Assembly (NCBI RefSeq): GCF_002812125.1
Contig: NZ_NPDQ01000004.1
Location: 62,001-126,000 of the forward strand
Direction of reading: 5' to 3'
DNA from: Leptospira brenneri
Lineage (GTDB): Bacteria > Spirochaetota > Leptospiria > Leptospirales > Leptospiraceae
Length of the DNA stretch: 64,000 nt
The notes under the pieces were generated by a model. It was not told the origin of the DNA and made no database searches. It worked only from the letters and a program-made list of their open reading frames with translations. The position numbers and the translations under genes are program-made. Each line of letters begins with the position of its first letter. Positions within the stretch are counted from its first letter, which is position 1. Positions 56,412 to 64,000 of this stretch are shown here, one piece after another.

Positions 56412-57337
56412 AAACTTCGTTAAAAAATACGATCTACTTACTTCTATTAGTTGGTTTGAGTTTTCCAATTTTTTCAGAATCAAAAACATTAAAATTCACT
56501 TTAGATCCCGATCGAGACGATATCATTCAGTATGAATTTGAATTATGGAAAGAGCCTAACCTTGATTTAGAAATTCCATTCCGAGTTCTTTCCAATCCCG
56601 GTAAAATACAGCTTTTTATTCCAAATGGATATGAATACTTTCGTATCCGTGCTGTTGCCAAACGCCAAGTCCGTGGATTTTGGACTGACTTATATACAGT
56701 TAGTTCATTTGGAGAGTCCAAACCGAAAGAACCCACAAAAGTTCTCTCACGTAAGTCCAATACGACAGATGTCATCATTCCCATTAGGAATGATGAAGGG
56801 AAAAACAGATTCTTTCTCACCGAAAATAAAATCCAAGTAAAACCCATACTTACGCAACCGATCAAATCTTCTGTTCGCTACCGATTGAACGGTGGGCCCT
56901 GGAAAGTAACAAAGGAGCCAGAACTCAGTTTTTCTAAAGATGGGGATTATAAATTAGAATACCAAGTCACCAATGAACTAGGAGTTTCTGATACAATGCA
57001 AGTTTGGGAGTTTAGTGTGGACAATACCCCTCCCAATACAGAACTGCATTGGAAAGAATCATTGTATCAAAAAAAATCAATTCAATATCTTTCCCCTAAA
57101 AATCATTTAGAACTTCTTTCTAAGGATACGGGTTCAGGCTTAGATTCCATTCGGTTTCGTAGCACCTGTGGCCAAAATAAACAATCAGAATGGTATCTTT
57201 GGGATTCAAAAACTTCCTGGACCGGTCTAATCAACTCTTGTTCTAACGACTTGGAATTAGAAATTTCAGCGACAGATAGACTTGGAAATGAAGAAGTTCC
57301 CAAAAAAATCCAAATCAAACACCCAAAGAGAAACTAA
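56408..57337 (+). CDS. Exported protein with an OmpL47-like β-domain
   Basis: The 309-residue protein has a signal peptide (about 1-24, ending IFSES), an N-terminal β-rich region, and an OmpL47-type repeat (about 150-215: VRYRLNGGPWK, FSKDGDYKLEYQVTN, FSVDNTPPNT), a motif common in leptospiral surface or periplasmic proteins. A second, more degenerate copy may follow (about 235-305). It overlaps the LysM/FecR gene by four bases and is followed three bases later by the SpoIIE phosphatase, so the three are probably one operon. Confidence 0.78.
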   Translation: MKTSLKNTIYLLLLVGLSFPIFSESKTLKFTLDPDRDDIIQYEFELWKEPNLDLEIPFRVLSNPGKIQLFIPNGYEYFRIRAVAKRQVRGFWTDLYTVSSFGESKPKEPTKVLSRKSNTTDVIIPIRNDEGKNRFFLTENKIQVKPILTQPIKSSVRYRLNGGPWKVTKEPELSFSKDGDYKLEYQVTNELGVSDTMQVWEFSVDNTPPNTELHWKESLYQKKSIQYLSPKNHLELLSKDTGSGLDSIRFRSTCGQNKQSEWYLWDSKTSWTGLINSCSNDLELEISATDRLGNEEVPKKIQIKHPKRN

Positions 57338-57340
57338 TCC

Positions 57341-59254
57341 ATGTACTATGGTGGGAAGATACGGGAGTTATATGAACATTTTATTTATGTAATCAAAACA
57401 AGGTCTTTTCTCAAATTATTTCTCTCCATTGTTGCCTTTTTAATTTTCCCCTATTTCCTCCTCATCTCTTCAATGATCCATTCCCGGTATAGAGAGGCAT
57501 TAGACTGGAATCAAAGATTCCAATTAATTCGTATCCAACTACTTGCCATTGATTTGGAAAATCAAATTCGAGAACAAATAAATTTAGACCTCACTCATAA
57601 AAAGCTTATAGGTTTTCTTCCCATATCAAAATACCCAGATATCCAAAAGGACTGTTCTCTTTCCGACAAAACCAGTGCCGATTTACAAGAGTTAACGCTT
57701 ACTACCTGTTCGTGGAATTCAGAAACAAAATCATATTTCCTGATTCGGAGCGGAAATATGATTTCGATCCATTCTGCTGAATTTCTAGAAGATGCACTTT
57801 TGGACTCTCCATTTAGTGACCCTAACGAAGGATTATTCATTCTTAACGAGACTGGGGACTTTGGAATTTCAGGATTTATCGAGGATAATTTTTTAGTTTC
57901 CGAATTTTGGAAATCAGAGGTAAAGGCTTACCTCCAAACTCATTCAAATTTACCATCCCTTCACGAATCTGTAAAAGAGGATATGGAATATTTTGTAGTC
58001 AGTATGCCTATGTATGGCCTACCGATTCACCTATTCATTGTAAGTCCCAAGGATTTGGTTTTAGTTCCTATTAAAAAATCTTTAGAAAGAAATATTCTGA
58101 TATTAATTTCGCTATTTGTTCTTTCCTTTCTACTTTCTACCTTTATTGCACTTCGAGAAATTGAATCCAAACAAAAACTAAAACTTCTTTTACAAGAGTA
58201 TCCTCATGCTGCCGTTCTATTTGATTCAAAAGGAAAAATCCTATTGGAAAATAGTGAAATTGAGCAGAAACTTTTGATCAACGATTTATTTCGTGACCAA
58301 CTATCCGTTAAAGATTGGATTAAAAAAGAAGTAGGTTTGTTTTTGGAAGGAGTTTCCAAATACCAAAACGAACAAGGTAAACTCAGGAAAGAAGAATCAG
58401 AATTCTATTCCAAAGATGGATCAGTGTATCTCCTAGAGATCACTTACCAACTTTGGTATTTGGAACAAAAGTATAAATTTGCCAGTGGAGCCCTTGTCCT
58501 AGTTCAAAACGTTACCAAAAAACGTCTCGAGTTTGAAAAGGAAATGGTTTATGCCAAGGATTTACAGAAAAAATACCTACCTAGCAGAATCACTATATTT
58601 CCTCATTTAGACTATGAAGTTTTATACAAACCTCTCATCCAAGTAGGTGGAGATTATTATGACTATATTGATCTAGGAAACAATAGATGTATATTTGCTT
58701 TAGGTGATGTGATTGGTCATGGTGTAAAAGCAGCTATGATGATGACTGTACTGAGGGTTTTATTCCATCAAATTGTTCAATCCGAATCGGATCCCAAATT
58801 AATTCTAAAGAAAATGAACGAAGGTGTGTCTGCGAATTTTCCAGATCCTTATGCCTTTGTTCCTTTCCTATTTTTGCTGTTTGATTTTAACACAATGACC
58901 GTTCAATATGGTAACGCTGGTCATCCTGGTATGTTGTATCAATCCGGAGACGAATTCCAATGTCCTGAAAAACTAAACCCTATGTTTGGAATGATCTCCT
59001 TAAGGGAACCTAAGATCTTAGAGTTTCCTATTCAAAAAGGAGATCGTTTTTTTCTCTTTACTGACGGACTAAAAGATGTGGAAAATTCGAAACATCAAAA
59101 AATTTCTGAATCTGAACTCATCCAATTCTTTTCCAGTGCTGGGACAAAACATATGTCCCTCATCAAACAAGAGTTAGAACTTAAAATCAAAGCCTATTCT
59201 GAGGGGATTCCCTTTCTAGATGATATCACCTGGATCGGGATTGAGGTTATCTAA
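57341..59254 (+). CDS. Membrane SpoIIE/PP2C-type phosphatase with a periplasmic sensor region
   Basis: The 637-residue protein has membrane segments near 24-44 and 243-266 with an extracytoplasmic sensor part between them, a PAS-like segment (about 280-390) and a SpoIIE phosphatase domain (about 400-637). The metal sites are seen: QVGGDYYDYI, LGDVIGHGVKAA, NAGHPG, LFTDGLKDVE and DDITWI. I infer that it dephosphorylates an anti-anti-sigma factor in response to an envelope signal sensed with the LysM/FecR and OmpL47-like proteins, but no such partner is nearby. It ends one base from prfC. Confidence 0.9.
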   Translation: MYYGGKIRELYEHFIYVIKTRSFLKLFLSIVAFLIFPYFLLISSMIHSRYREALDWNQRFQLIRIQLLAIDLENQIREQINLDLTHKKLIGFLPISKYPDIQKDCSLSDKTSADLQELTLTTCSWNSETKSYFLIRSGNMISIHSAEFLEDALLDSPFSDPNEGLFILNETGDFGISGFIEDNFLVSEFWKSEVKAYLQTHSNLPSLHESVKEDMEYFVVSMPMYGLPIHLFIVSPKDLVLVPIKKSLERNILILISLFVLSFLLSTFIALREIESKQKLKLLLQEYPHAAVLFDSKGKILLENSEIEQKLLINDLFRDQLSVKDWIKKEVGLFLEGVSKYQNEQGKLRKEESEFYSKDGSVYLLEITYQLWYLEQKYKFASGALVLVQNVTKKRLEFEKEMVYAKDLQKKYLPSRITIFPHLDYEVLYKPLIQVGGDYYDYIDLGNNRCIFALGDVIGHGVKAAMMMTVLRVLFHQIVQSESDPKLILKKMNEGVSANFPDPYAFVPFLFLLFDFNTMTVQYGNAGHPGMLYQSGDEFQCPEKLNPMFGMISLREPKILEFPIQKGDRFFLFTDGLKDVENSKHQKISESELIQFFSSAGTKHMSLIKQELELKIKAYSEGIPFLDDITWIGIEVI

Positions 59255-60844
59255 TCAATCTTCCAAAGGAGGATTGTCTAAAAGTTCAATTTCCTCATTG
59301 TTTTTATGGAAATAATTCATATCCCATTCCGTATCAAAAAGAAGAGCCATATTGCCAAATAAATCTTCCACCAAATTTGCATTTGAAGGAATTTTATTAC
59401 GGTCGTCTTTTTTCACCCAGCGAGATATTCCATAAGGGAGGATGTGAATCGAAGTATCGGCACTATATTCATCTTTCAGACGACGTTGGAAAACCTCAAA
59501 TTGTAATTTTCCCATAGCTCCGATGATAGGAACACCACCACCAATGGTTCTGGAAGTAAACAAATGCAAAATTCCTTCCTCCGCCAACTGATCGAGTCCC
59601 TTTTTAAAAGATTTTAGTTGTAAGGTATCCTTACACGAAATGGTTGCAAAAAGTTCCGGAGCAAAACTAGGAAGTGGGCGGAGAGGTGGAGTATTCCCTG
59701 TTGATAGAACATCTCCAATCTTATAGGTTCCTGGATTAACAAGACCAATGATATCACCGGGATAAGCAGTATCTACCGTGTTACGATCCTGACCAAAAAA
59801 CGCAAAACTAGATGAAAGTTTAACAGGTTTGTCTAAACGATTATGGTTTACGTTTAACCCGCGTTCGAAGACCCCAGAACAGATTCGAAGAAAAGCAATT
59901 CGGTCGCGATGCGCTTTGTTCATATTGGCTTGAACTTTAAAAACGAAAGCACTAAAAGGGGCATTGATTGGATCTAAATAATTCCCATCACGAAGCGGAA
60001 TATGATCTGGACCTGGTGCCAGTTCTAAAAATTTATTTAGAAAAAGTTCAATTCCAAAATTATTCACCGCAGAACCAAAGTAAACCGGTGTTTCTTTTCC
60101 TAGTAAAAAAGAATTTTTATCCACCTTCCCAATTCCATTTTCCACTAAATCAATTTGTTCACGAAACGCGGAGACAATTTCCGAATCAAACTGTTCATCG
60201 AGACTTGGATCATTTGGGCCTGCCATCCTAGAAGCTGCTTTTTGTTTTCCACCAGGAGTTCTGTCAAATAAATACAACTGCTGGTCACGAAGGTCATACA
60301 CACCCTTAAAATCAAAACCCGTTCCGAGCGGCCATACATCCGGAACTGCTTTGATTCCTAAAACCTTTTCGATTTCATCCAAAAGTGCATACAAATCTTT
60401 GGTTGGCCTATCCATCTTATTGATGAAAGTGATGATGGGAATTCCCCGGTCGCGACAAACACGGAAAAGTTTGATGGTTTGTGGTTCGACTCCCTTTCCT
60501 GCATCCAGAACCATCACCGCCGTATCAGCCGCCATCAGCGTGCGGTATGTATCTTCCGAAAAGTCTTCGTGACCTGGGGTATCTAGAAGATTTAGAATGT
60601 TATTTTTATACTCAAATTGAAGAGCTGCAGACGTGATCGAAATCCCTCTTTCCTTTTCCATGGCCATCCAATCCGAAGTAGCAGACTTCCCTTCTTTTTT
60701 GGCTTTTACAGCTCCTGCCAACTGAATGGCACCTCCATAGAGGAGTAATTTTTCAGTCAGTGTGGTCTTTCCCGCATCGGGATGGGCAATGATGGCAAAA
60801 GTCTTTCGACGAAGGACTTCGCGTTCTATAAGTTCAGGAGACAT
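59255..60844 (-). CDS. prfC: Peptide chain release factor 3
   Basis: RF3 is a GTPase that removes RF1/RF2 from the ribosome after termination. The 529-residue protein shows AHPDAGKTTLTEKLL (G1), DTPGHEDFSEDTYRT (G3), NKMDRPTKD (G4) and the RF3-specific C-terminal portion. Length fits the family. The start is ATG 60844, divergent from the NHL gene. A 9-bp inverted repeat lies in the 128-base gap. Confidence 0.96.
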   Translation of the reverse strand: MSPELIEREVLRRKTFAIIAHPDAGKTTLTEKLLLYGGAIQLAGAVKAKKEGKSATSDWMAMEKERGISITSAALQFEYKNNILNLLDTPGHEDFSEDTYRTLMAADTAVMVLDAGKGVEPQTIKLFRVCRDRGIPIITFINKMDRPTKDLYALLDEIEKVLGIKAVPDVWPLGTGFDFKGVYDLRDQQLYLFDRTPGGKQKAASRMAGPNDPSLDEQFDSEIVSAFREQIDLVENGIGKVDKNSFLLGKETPVYFGSAVNNFGIELFLNKFLELAPGPDHIPLRDGNYLDPINAPFSAFVFKVQANMNKAHRDRIAFLRICSGVFERGLNVNHNRLDKPVKLSSSFAFFGQDRNTVDTAYPGDIIGLVNPGTYKIGDVLSTGNTPPLRPLPSFAPELFATISCKDTLQLKSFKKGLDQLAEEGILHLFTSRTIGGGVPIIGAMGKLQFEVFQRRLKDEYSADTSIHILPYGISRWVKKDDRNKIPSNANLVEDLFGNMALLFDTEWDMNYFHKNNEEIELLDNPPLED

Positions 60845-60869
60845 AACCTAAATTCCATGTTGTCTAAAA

Positions 60870-60916
60870 TTGGGATTCTGTCGAGAATAAAGAGAAAACC
60901 CGGTTCCGAATCCCAA
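60870..60916. repeat. 9-bp inverted repeat in the prfC/NHL gap
   Basis: TTGGGATTC (60870-60878) and GAATCCCAA (60908-60916) are perfect reverse complements 29 bases apart, about 26 bases upstream of the prfC start. It may be an operator or a leader hairpin of prfC; there is no T-run. Confidence 0.4.
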
Positions 60917-60924
60917 GGAAGGGG

Positions 60925-60953
60925 TTGACTTGCAAATTATGTCCCATTAGATT
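60925..60953 (+). promoter_or_regulatory. Sigma-70-like promoter of the NHL gene
   Basis: TTGACT (60925-60930) and TAGATT (60948-60953) have a 17-base spacer. The start point expected near 60960 would give a very short leader to the TTG at 60973, with GGAGGG at its 5' end. Confidence 0.5.
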
Positions 60954-60972
60954 GGGGATGGAGGGATTCTCT

Positions 60973-63006
60973 TTGAGAAAGTTACTATCGTTTTTCTTTC
61001 TATTGGTGAGCACACAAATTTTCCCTCTGGACTTTCCCAACTTTTCCTTGGGTGAGGAGAATGCCAAGGAAGAATTCAAACGCGGCCTTACCTATAAAAA
61101 TTTAAGAGAATACTCCGCAGCCAAAGAACGTTTTCAAAAAGCCGTTAATTTAAAAAAAGACTTCCATCTTGCAAGATTAGAACTAGCCAACAATTACTAT
61201 TTGTTAGGTGAATGGGAAGAAGCACTCGATGAATTAGAAATTCTAACATCCAAAGCTAAAAACGATTTGTTAATCGTAAATAAAATAGAAGCACTTCGCC
61301 TTGCAATCGCCGGTGGCGTAACCGATAAAGAGAAAGTTTATTTTAAAACGATTGAAGGCGATTCCATTAGAGGTTACCGATTTCGTAACCCCGTTGACAT
61401 TGCATTTGATGAAGATGGCAATTTCTATGTCGCAGGATTTGATACTTCTAATATTATCAAATTTAATGCAGCCGGAACCCCTATCTCTAATTGGAGAGGT
61501 GGAATCACTAGAAAATTAGATAGGCCTGTTTCTTTGGCTTATTACAATCAGAAGATTTATGTGGCTGACTTTGCCCGTGATGAAGTTCTACTCTTTGACT
61601 TATCAGGAAGTTTTGTATCTTCCTTTGGAGGGTCAGGAAAAGGGCCAGGCCAGTTTAGAGGACCCTCTTCCATTTTCATTGATCCTTCTGGAAATCTTTT
61701 TGTAGCAGATTCTGGAAATTCACGAATCCAAAAATTCAATGCAAATGGAAAATTTGTTTTGGAAATTCAAGGATCCGGAAGTTCTAAACTAGGAAATCCT
61801 TCTGGTATTACAATTCATGATGGAAAAATCTACGTTGTAGATAAAGAAAATTTGAGAGTTGTCATTTTTGATAATGATGGAAATACTCTTAGCACAATCG
61901 AAAAACCAGAATGGAAAAAACCAAGAAGTATTCGTATCCTAGACAACCAAATCTTTTTAACGGACGAATTAACTGGAATTTGGACCTACTCTTTGTTACA
62001 TGGTGAGTGGAAACAATTAAGTAAGTTCCGGGATAAAAAGGGAGTCTACCGGGTTTTGTTTAGACCATTTGCGACAAATATGGATTCAACTGGGAGTTTA
62101 TATTTCGTTGATTTTGGGAAACACCGGATTGATATTTTTTCACAAAAAAATTACCTACTCACCAATTTGGACTTAAAAATTGAATCTGTGGATACATCCG
62201 GATTTCCTGACATTCATATTTATACTAGAGTTCGTAATCGTGCAGGAAAAGAGATTGTCGGAATTGATCGTTTGAGTTTTCGAATTTTTGAAAACGATAA
62301 TATGACTCCTCTTTTTTCCTTAGCCAGGAAAAACAAACTAAATGACAAGCTAACCGTTGCTATGATTTACGAAAATAGTGAAGGTTTAAAAAAATCAAAA
62401 TTAGCTTTAGAAGATGGGTTATTTCCTTTTTTTCGCTCTTTGCGTGATACTGACAAAATTTCTTTGTACCGAGCAGGAAAGGATAGTAATTTAATATTAC
62501 CAGAAACGGTTTCCTTACGAGACATTTTAGCAAAAATAAGAGACAGCGTTCCGGAAGAAAAATTTAATTTCGGGAAAGCAAGTATTGCTGCACTTCAAAA
62601 ACTTTCGTTAGAAACGGGACCAAAAGCACTTGTTTATTTGGTTTCTGGAGAAAGTAGAGAAGATAGTTTTTTACAATACCAAAAGTCCAGAATTGTTGCT
62701 TTTGCTAAAGCTCATTCCATTCCTATTTATGTTTTAACAGTAAATCCAAATCTATCCTTAGAAGAGTCATGGTCTGACATGACGGGATCCACAAACGGTC
62801 GGTATATTGTTTTGGACGGCGAAGGAGAAGAAAGAGAGTTATATAAACAATTGAAGTCACATATTGACTACAGATACATTCTTTCTTATAAAACGGATAC
62901 GAATCCAGAACTAATCAATCGATATATTAAACTTGCGATTGGAGTGGAACATAGAGGAGTCAAAGGTAGAGATGAAGGAGGATATTTTGTTCCAGAACCT
63001 CGTTAA
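60973..63006 (+). CDS. Exported TPR, NHL-repeat and VWA-like protein
   Basis: The ~677-residue protein has a signal peptide (about 1-20), TPR repeats (about 30-110), an NHL β-propeller (about 125-400, with repeated FxxPxDIAFDExGNFYVAD-like strands such as GPSSIFIDPSGNLFVADS), and a C-terminal VWA-like domain (about 430-660). The VWA metal motif DxSxS is not present (YENSEG instead), so it may not bind a metal. I prefer TTG 60973 because GGAGGG stands seven bases upstream; ATG 60958 lies at the expected transcript start. It overlaps the next TPR gene by about 20 bases. Confidence 0.75.
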   Translation: MRKLLSFFFLLVSTQIFPLDFPNFSLGEENAKEEFKRGLTYKNLREYSAAKERFQKAVNLKKDFHLARLELANNYYLLGEWEEALDELEILTSKAKNDLLIVNKIEALRLAIAGGVTDKEKVYFKTIEGDSIRGYRFRNPVDIAFDEDGNFYVAGFDTSNIIKFNAAGTPISNWRGGITRKLDRPVSLAYYNQKIYVADFARDEVLLFDLSGSFVSSFGGSGKGPGQFRGPSSIFIDPSGNLFVADSGNSRIQKFNANGKFVLEIQGSGSSKLGNPSGITIHDGKIYVVDKENLRVVIFDNDGNTLSTIEKPEWKKPRSIRILDNQIFLTDELTGIWTYSLLHGEWKQLSKFRDKKGVYRVLFRPFATNMDSTGSLYFVDFGKHRIDIFSQKNYLLTNLDLKIESVDTSGFPDIHIYTRVRNRAGKEIVGIDRLSFRIFENDNMTPLFSLARKNKLNDKLTVAMIYENSEGLKKSKLALEDGLFPFFRSLRDTDKISLYRAGKDSNLILPETVSLRDILAKIRDSVPEEKFNFGKASIAALQKLSLETGPKALVYLVSGESREDSFLQYQKSRIVAFAKAHSIPIYVLTVNPNLSLEESWSDMTGSTNGRYIVLDGEGEERELYKQLKSHIDYRYILSYKTDTNPELINRYIKLAIGVEHRGVKGRDEGGYFVPEPR

Positions 63007-64000
63007 ATCTACATTTACCATTTTTTTATGGTTTGGACTTTTTTTATTTTTTTCCGTACTTAATGCGGAACCAAGTGCCTTGGAAGATATTGAAGAAGGG
63101 AGACGTCTACAAGCGGAAAACAATTGTAGAAAAGCCATCCAACTCTACCAATCTGCATTACAAAAAAATCATAACTCAATGGATGCGAAACTTGGAATAG
63201 CTGACTGCAGTTTTAAACTTGGTGCCTATCGTGAAAGTAAAAAATTCTATTTAGAAATTTTAAACCGAGATTCCAAACATATTCCAGCGGTGACAGGCCT
63301 TTCGGAAATTTATCTTTTGGATTCAGATTTTCCTTCTATCTCCAAACTCATTGACCCATTACTTTTAGAGTTTCCCAACCAAACTGCATTAAGAATTACG
63401 GAAGCTAAATCCTTACAAAAACAAGGTAAGTTAGATTCTGCCATCTACAAAATTAAAACTTTAGCAACAAAACTTGACTATCCATCGGATCTTTTACGTA
63501 TGTTGACTGAGTTATACTTCACAAAACAAAATTATTTAGATTCGCTGAATGCAGTTGATCAATATACAAAAAAAGAACCAAACGATCCAGAAGGTTTTGC
63601 CTTTAAGGCAAAAGTTCTTTTATATCAAAACTACTTTCAACCGAATCAATTAAAATCAGTATTACCTCTTGTAGAAGAAGCCCTTCAAAATTCGTTAAAT
63701 CTTGATCCAAAAGGAGAACAAGCAAGGCTCTATACTGTTTACCATGATATCATCTTATCAAATTCCCAATCAGACAAAGAAATCAAACGTAAAGCTTTTC
63801 GAACGATTTACGAACTTGCCAGAGAATTTCCAGATAACCAGTTTTATCACAGTTTAGAAGCAAATTTGGCATGGGAACTAGGTGAAGTAAAATTTGCAAC
63901 TTATCACTATAGACGAGCCTTACAATTAGATGATTTAGATGAAGTGTTACGTTTCGAAGCAGAAGAATATTCCATTCTTCAAGAAAAAGAAGAATCGAAA
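62987..64000 (+). CDS. Exported TPR-repeat protein (partial, runs off the window end)
   Basis: An open frame of 338 codons runs to the end of the window without a stop. It begins at TTG 62987, with AAGGAGG five bases upstream, and shows a hydrophobic export segment (about residues 8-26), then at least five TPR-like repeats (for example LGIADCSFKLGAYRESKKFYLEIL pattern, and LAWELGEVKFATYHYRRAL). An ATG at 62972 is also in frame but has no ribosome site. It probably works with the preceding NHL protein, whose end it overlaps. The full length cannot be judged. Confidence 0.7.
   Translation, partial: MFQNLVKSTFTIFLWFGLFLFFSVLNAEPSALEDIEEGRRLQAENNCRKAIQLYQSALQKNHNSMDAKLGIADCSFKLGAYRESKKFYLEILNRDSKHIPAVTGLSEIYLLDSDFPSISKLIDPLLLEFPNQTALRITEAKSLQKQGKLDSAIYKIKTLATKLDYPSDLLRMLTELYFTKQNYLDSLNAVDQYTKKEPNDPEGFAFKAKVLLYQNYFQPNQLKSVLPLVEEALQNSLNLDPKGEQARLYTVYHDIILSNSQSDKEIKRKAFRTIYELAREFPDNQFYHSLEANLAWELGEVKFATYHYRRALQLDDLDEVLRFEAEEYSILQEKEESK

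Noticed and set aside
1..64000. tRNA or rRNA genes, CRISPR arrays, insertion sequences, prophage genes
   Set aside because: None recognised by eye on either strand; all gaps between genes are shorter than about 200 bases.

Overview
The window is a gene-dense, low-GC bacterial chromosome segment with about 60 protein genes. I see no rRNA, tRNA, CRISPR array, insertion sequence or prophage, and no gene-free stretch longer than about 200 bases. The gene content and protein style point to a spirochaete of the genus Leptospira: an OmpL47-type domain protein, lipoproteins with a relaxed lipobox, a split division/cell-wall cluster, menaquinone genes of the futalosine route (mqnA, mqnC), several SpoIIE-type phosphatases, and many ATGA or TAATG stop-start overlaps. 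This assignment is by recognition, not by a search; the species cannot be named from what I can see.

Layout. 1-4.3 kb: end of an acidic protein, a nitrilase-fold protein, then a leftward set (Gfo/Idh oxidoreductase, ABC1 kinase, lspA). 4.3-7.4 kb: murF, purE, purK rightward. 7.4-15 kb: a leftward division/cell-wall operon rsmH-ftsL-murE-mraY-ftsW-murG-murC with no ftsI, murD or murB inside it. 15-22.4 kb: HIT protein, cheR, mqnA, a lipoprotein, amtB behind a GAF/SpoIIE/TPR phosphatase, and an outer-membrane barrel. 22.4-26.3 kb: a small DUF protein, an AsmA-like protein, and bipA. 26.4-33.3 kb: a long rightward housekeeping run rplU-prp-rpmA-obgE-proB-proA-nadD-yqeK-LytR/LCP-like-rsfS. 33.3-43.1 kb: DUF255 protein, TolC-like protein, M20 amidohydrolase, enoyl-CoA isomerase-like protein, and a leftward thiolase-like/GT9/PepP/MarR run. 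43.2-46.3 kb: bacterioferritin, RlmL-like methyltransferase, NAGS-like acetyltransferase, DCC protein. 46.3-49.2 kb: a tightly overlapped leftward operon of a KamA-like radical-SAM aminomutase, an ATP-grasp ligase and a haem-oxygenase-fold protein. 49.2-53.3 kb: HAD phosphatase, GerMN protein, diguanylate cyclase, mqnC. 53.4-59.3 kb: a membrane Fe-S oxidoreductase followed by a LysM/FecR, OmpL47-like and SpoIIE phosphatase operon. 59.3-64 kb: prfC, an NHL/VWA-like protein, and a TPR protein running off the end.

Most of the window is core metabolism: peptidoglycan synthesis, ribosome assembly and maturation, proline, NAD, purine and menaquinone synthesis. The least explained parts are the aminomutase/ATP-grasp/HDO operon, an apparent AUA start codon on the RlmL-like gene, a Prp protease next to an L27 with no cleavable extension, several enzyme-fold proteins lacking expected catalytic residues (nitrilase, thiolase, LCP), and a short Fur-like motif seen in three intergenic regions.
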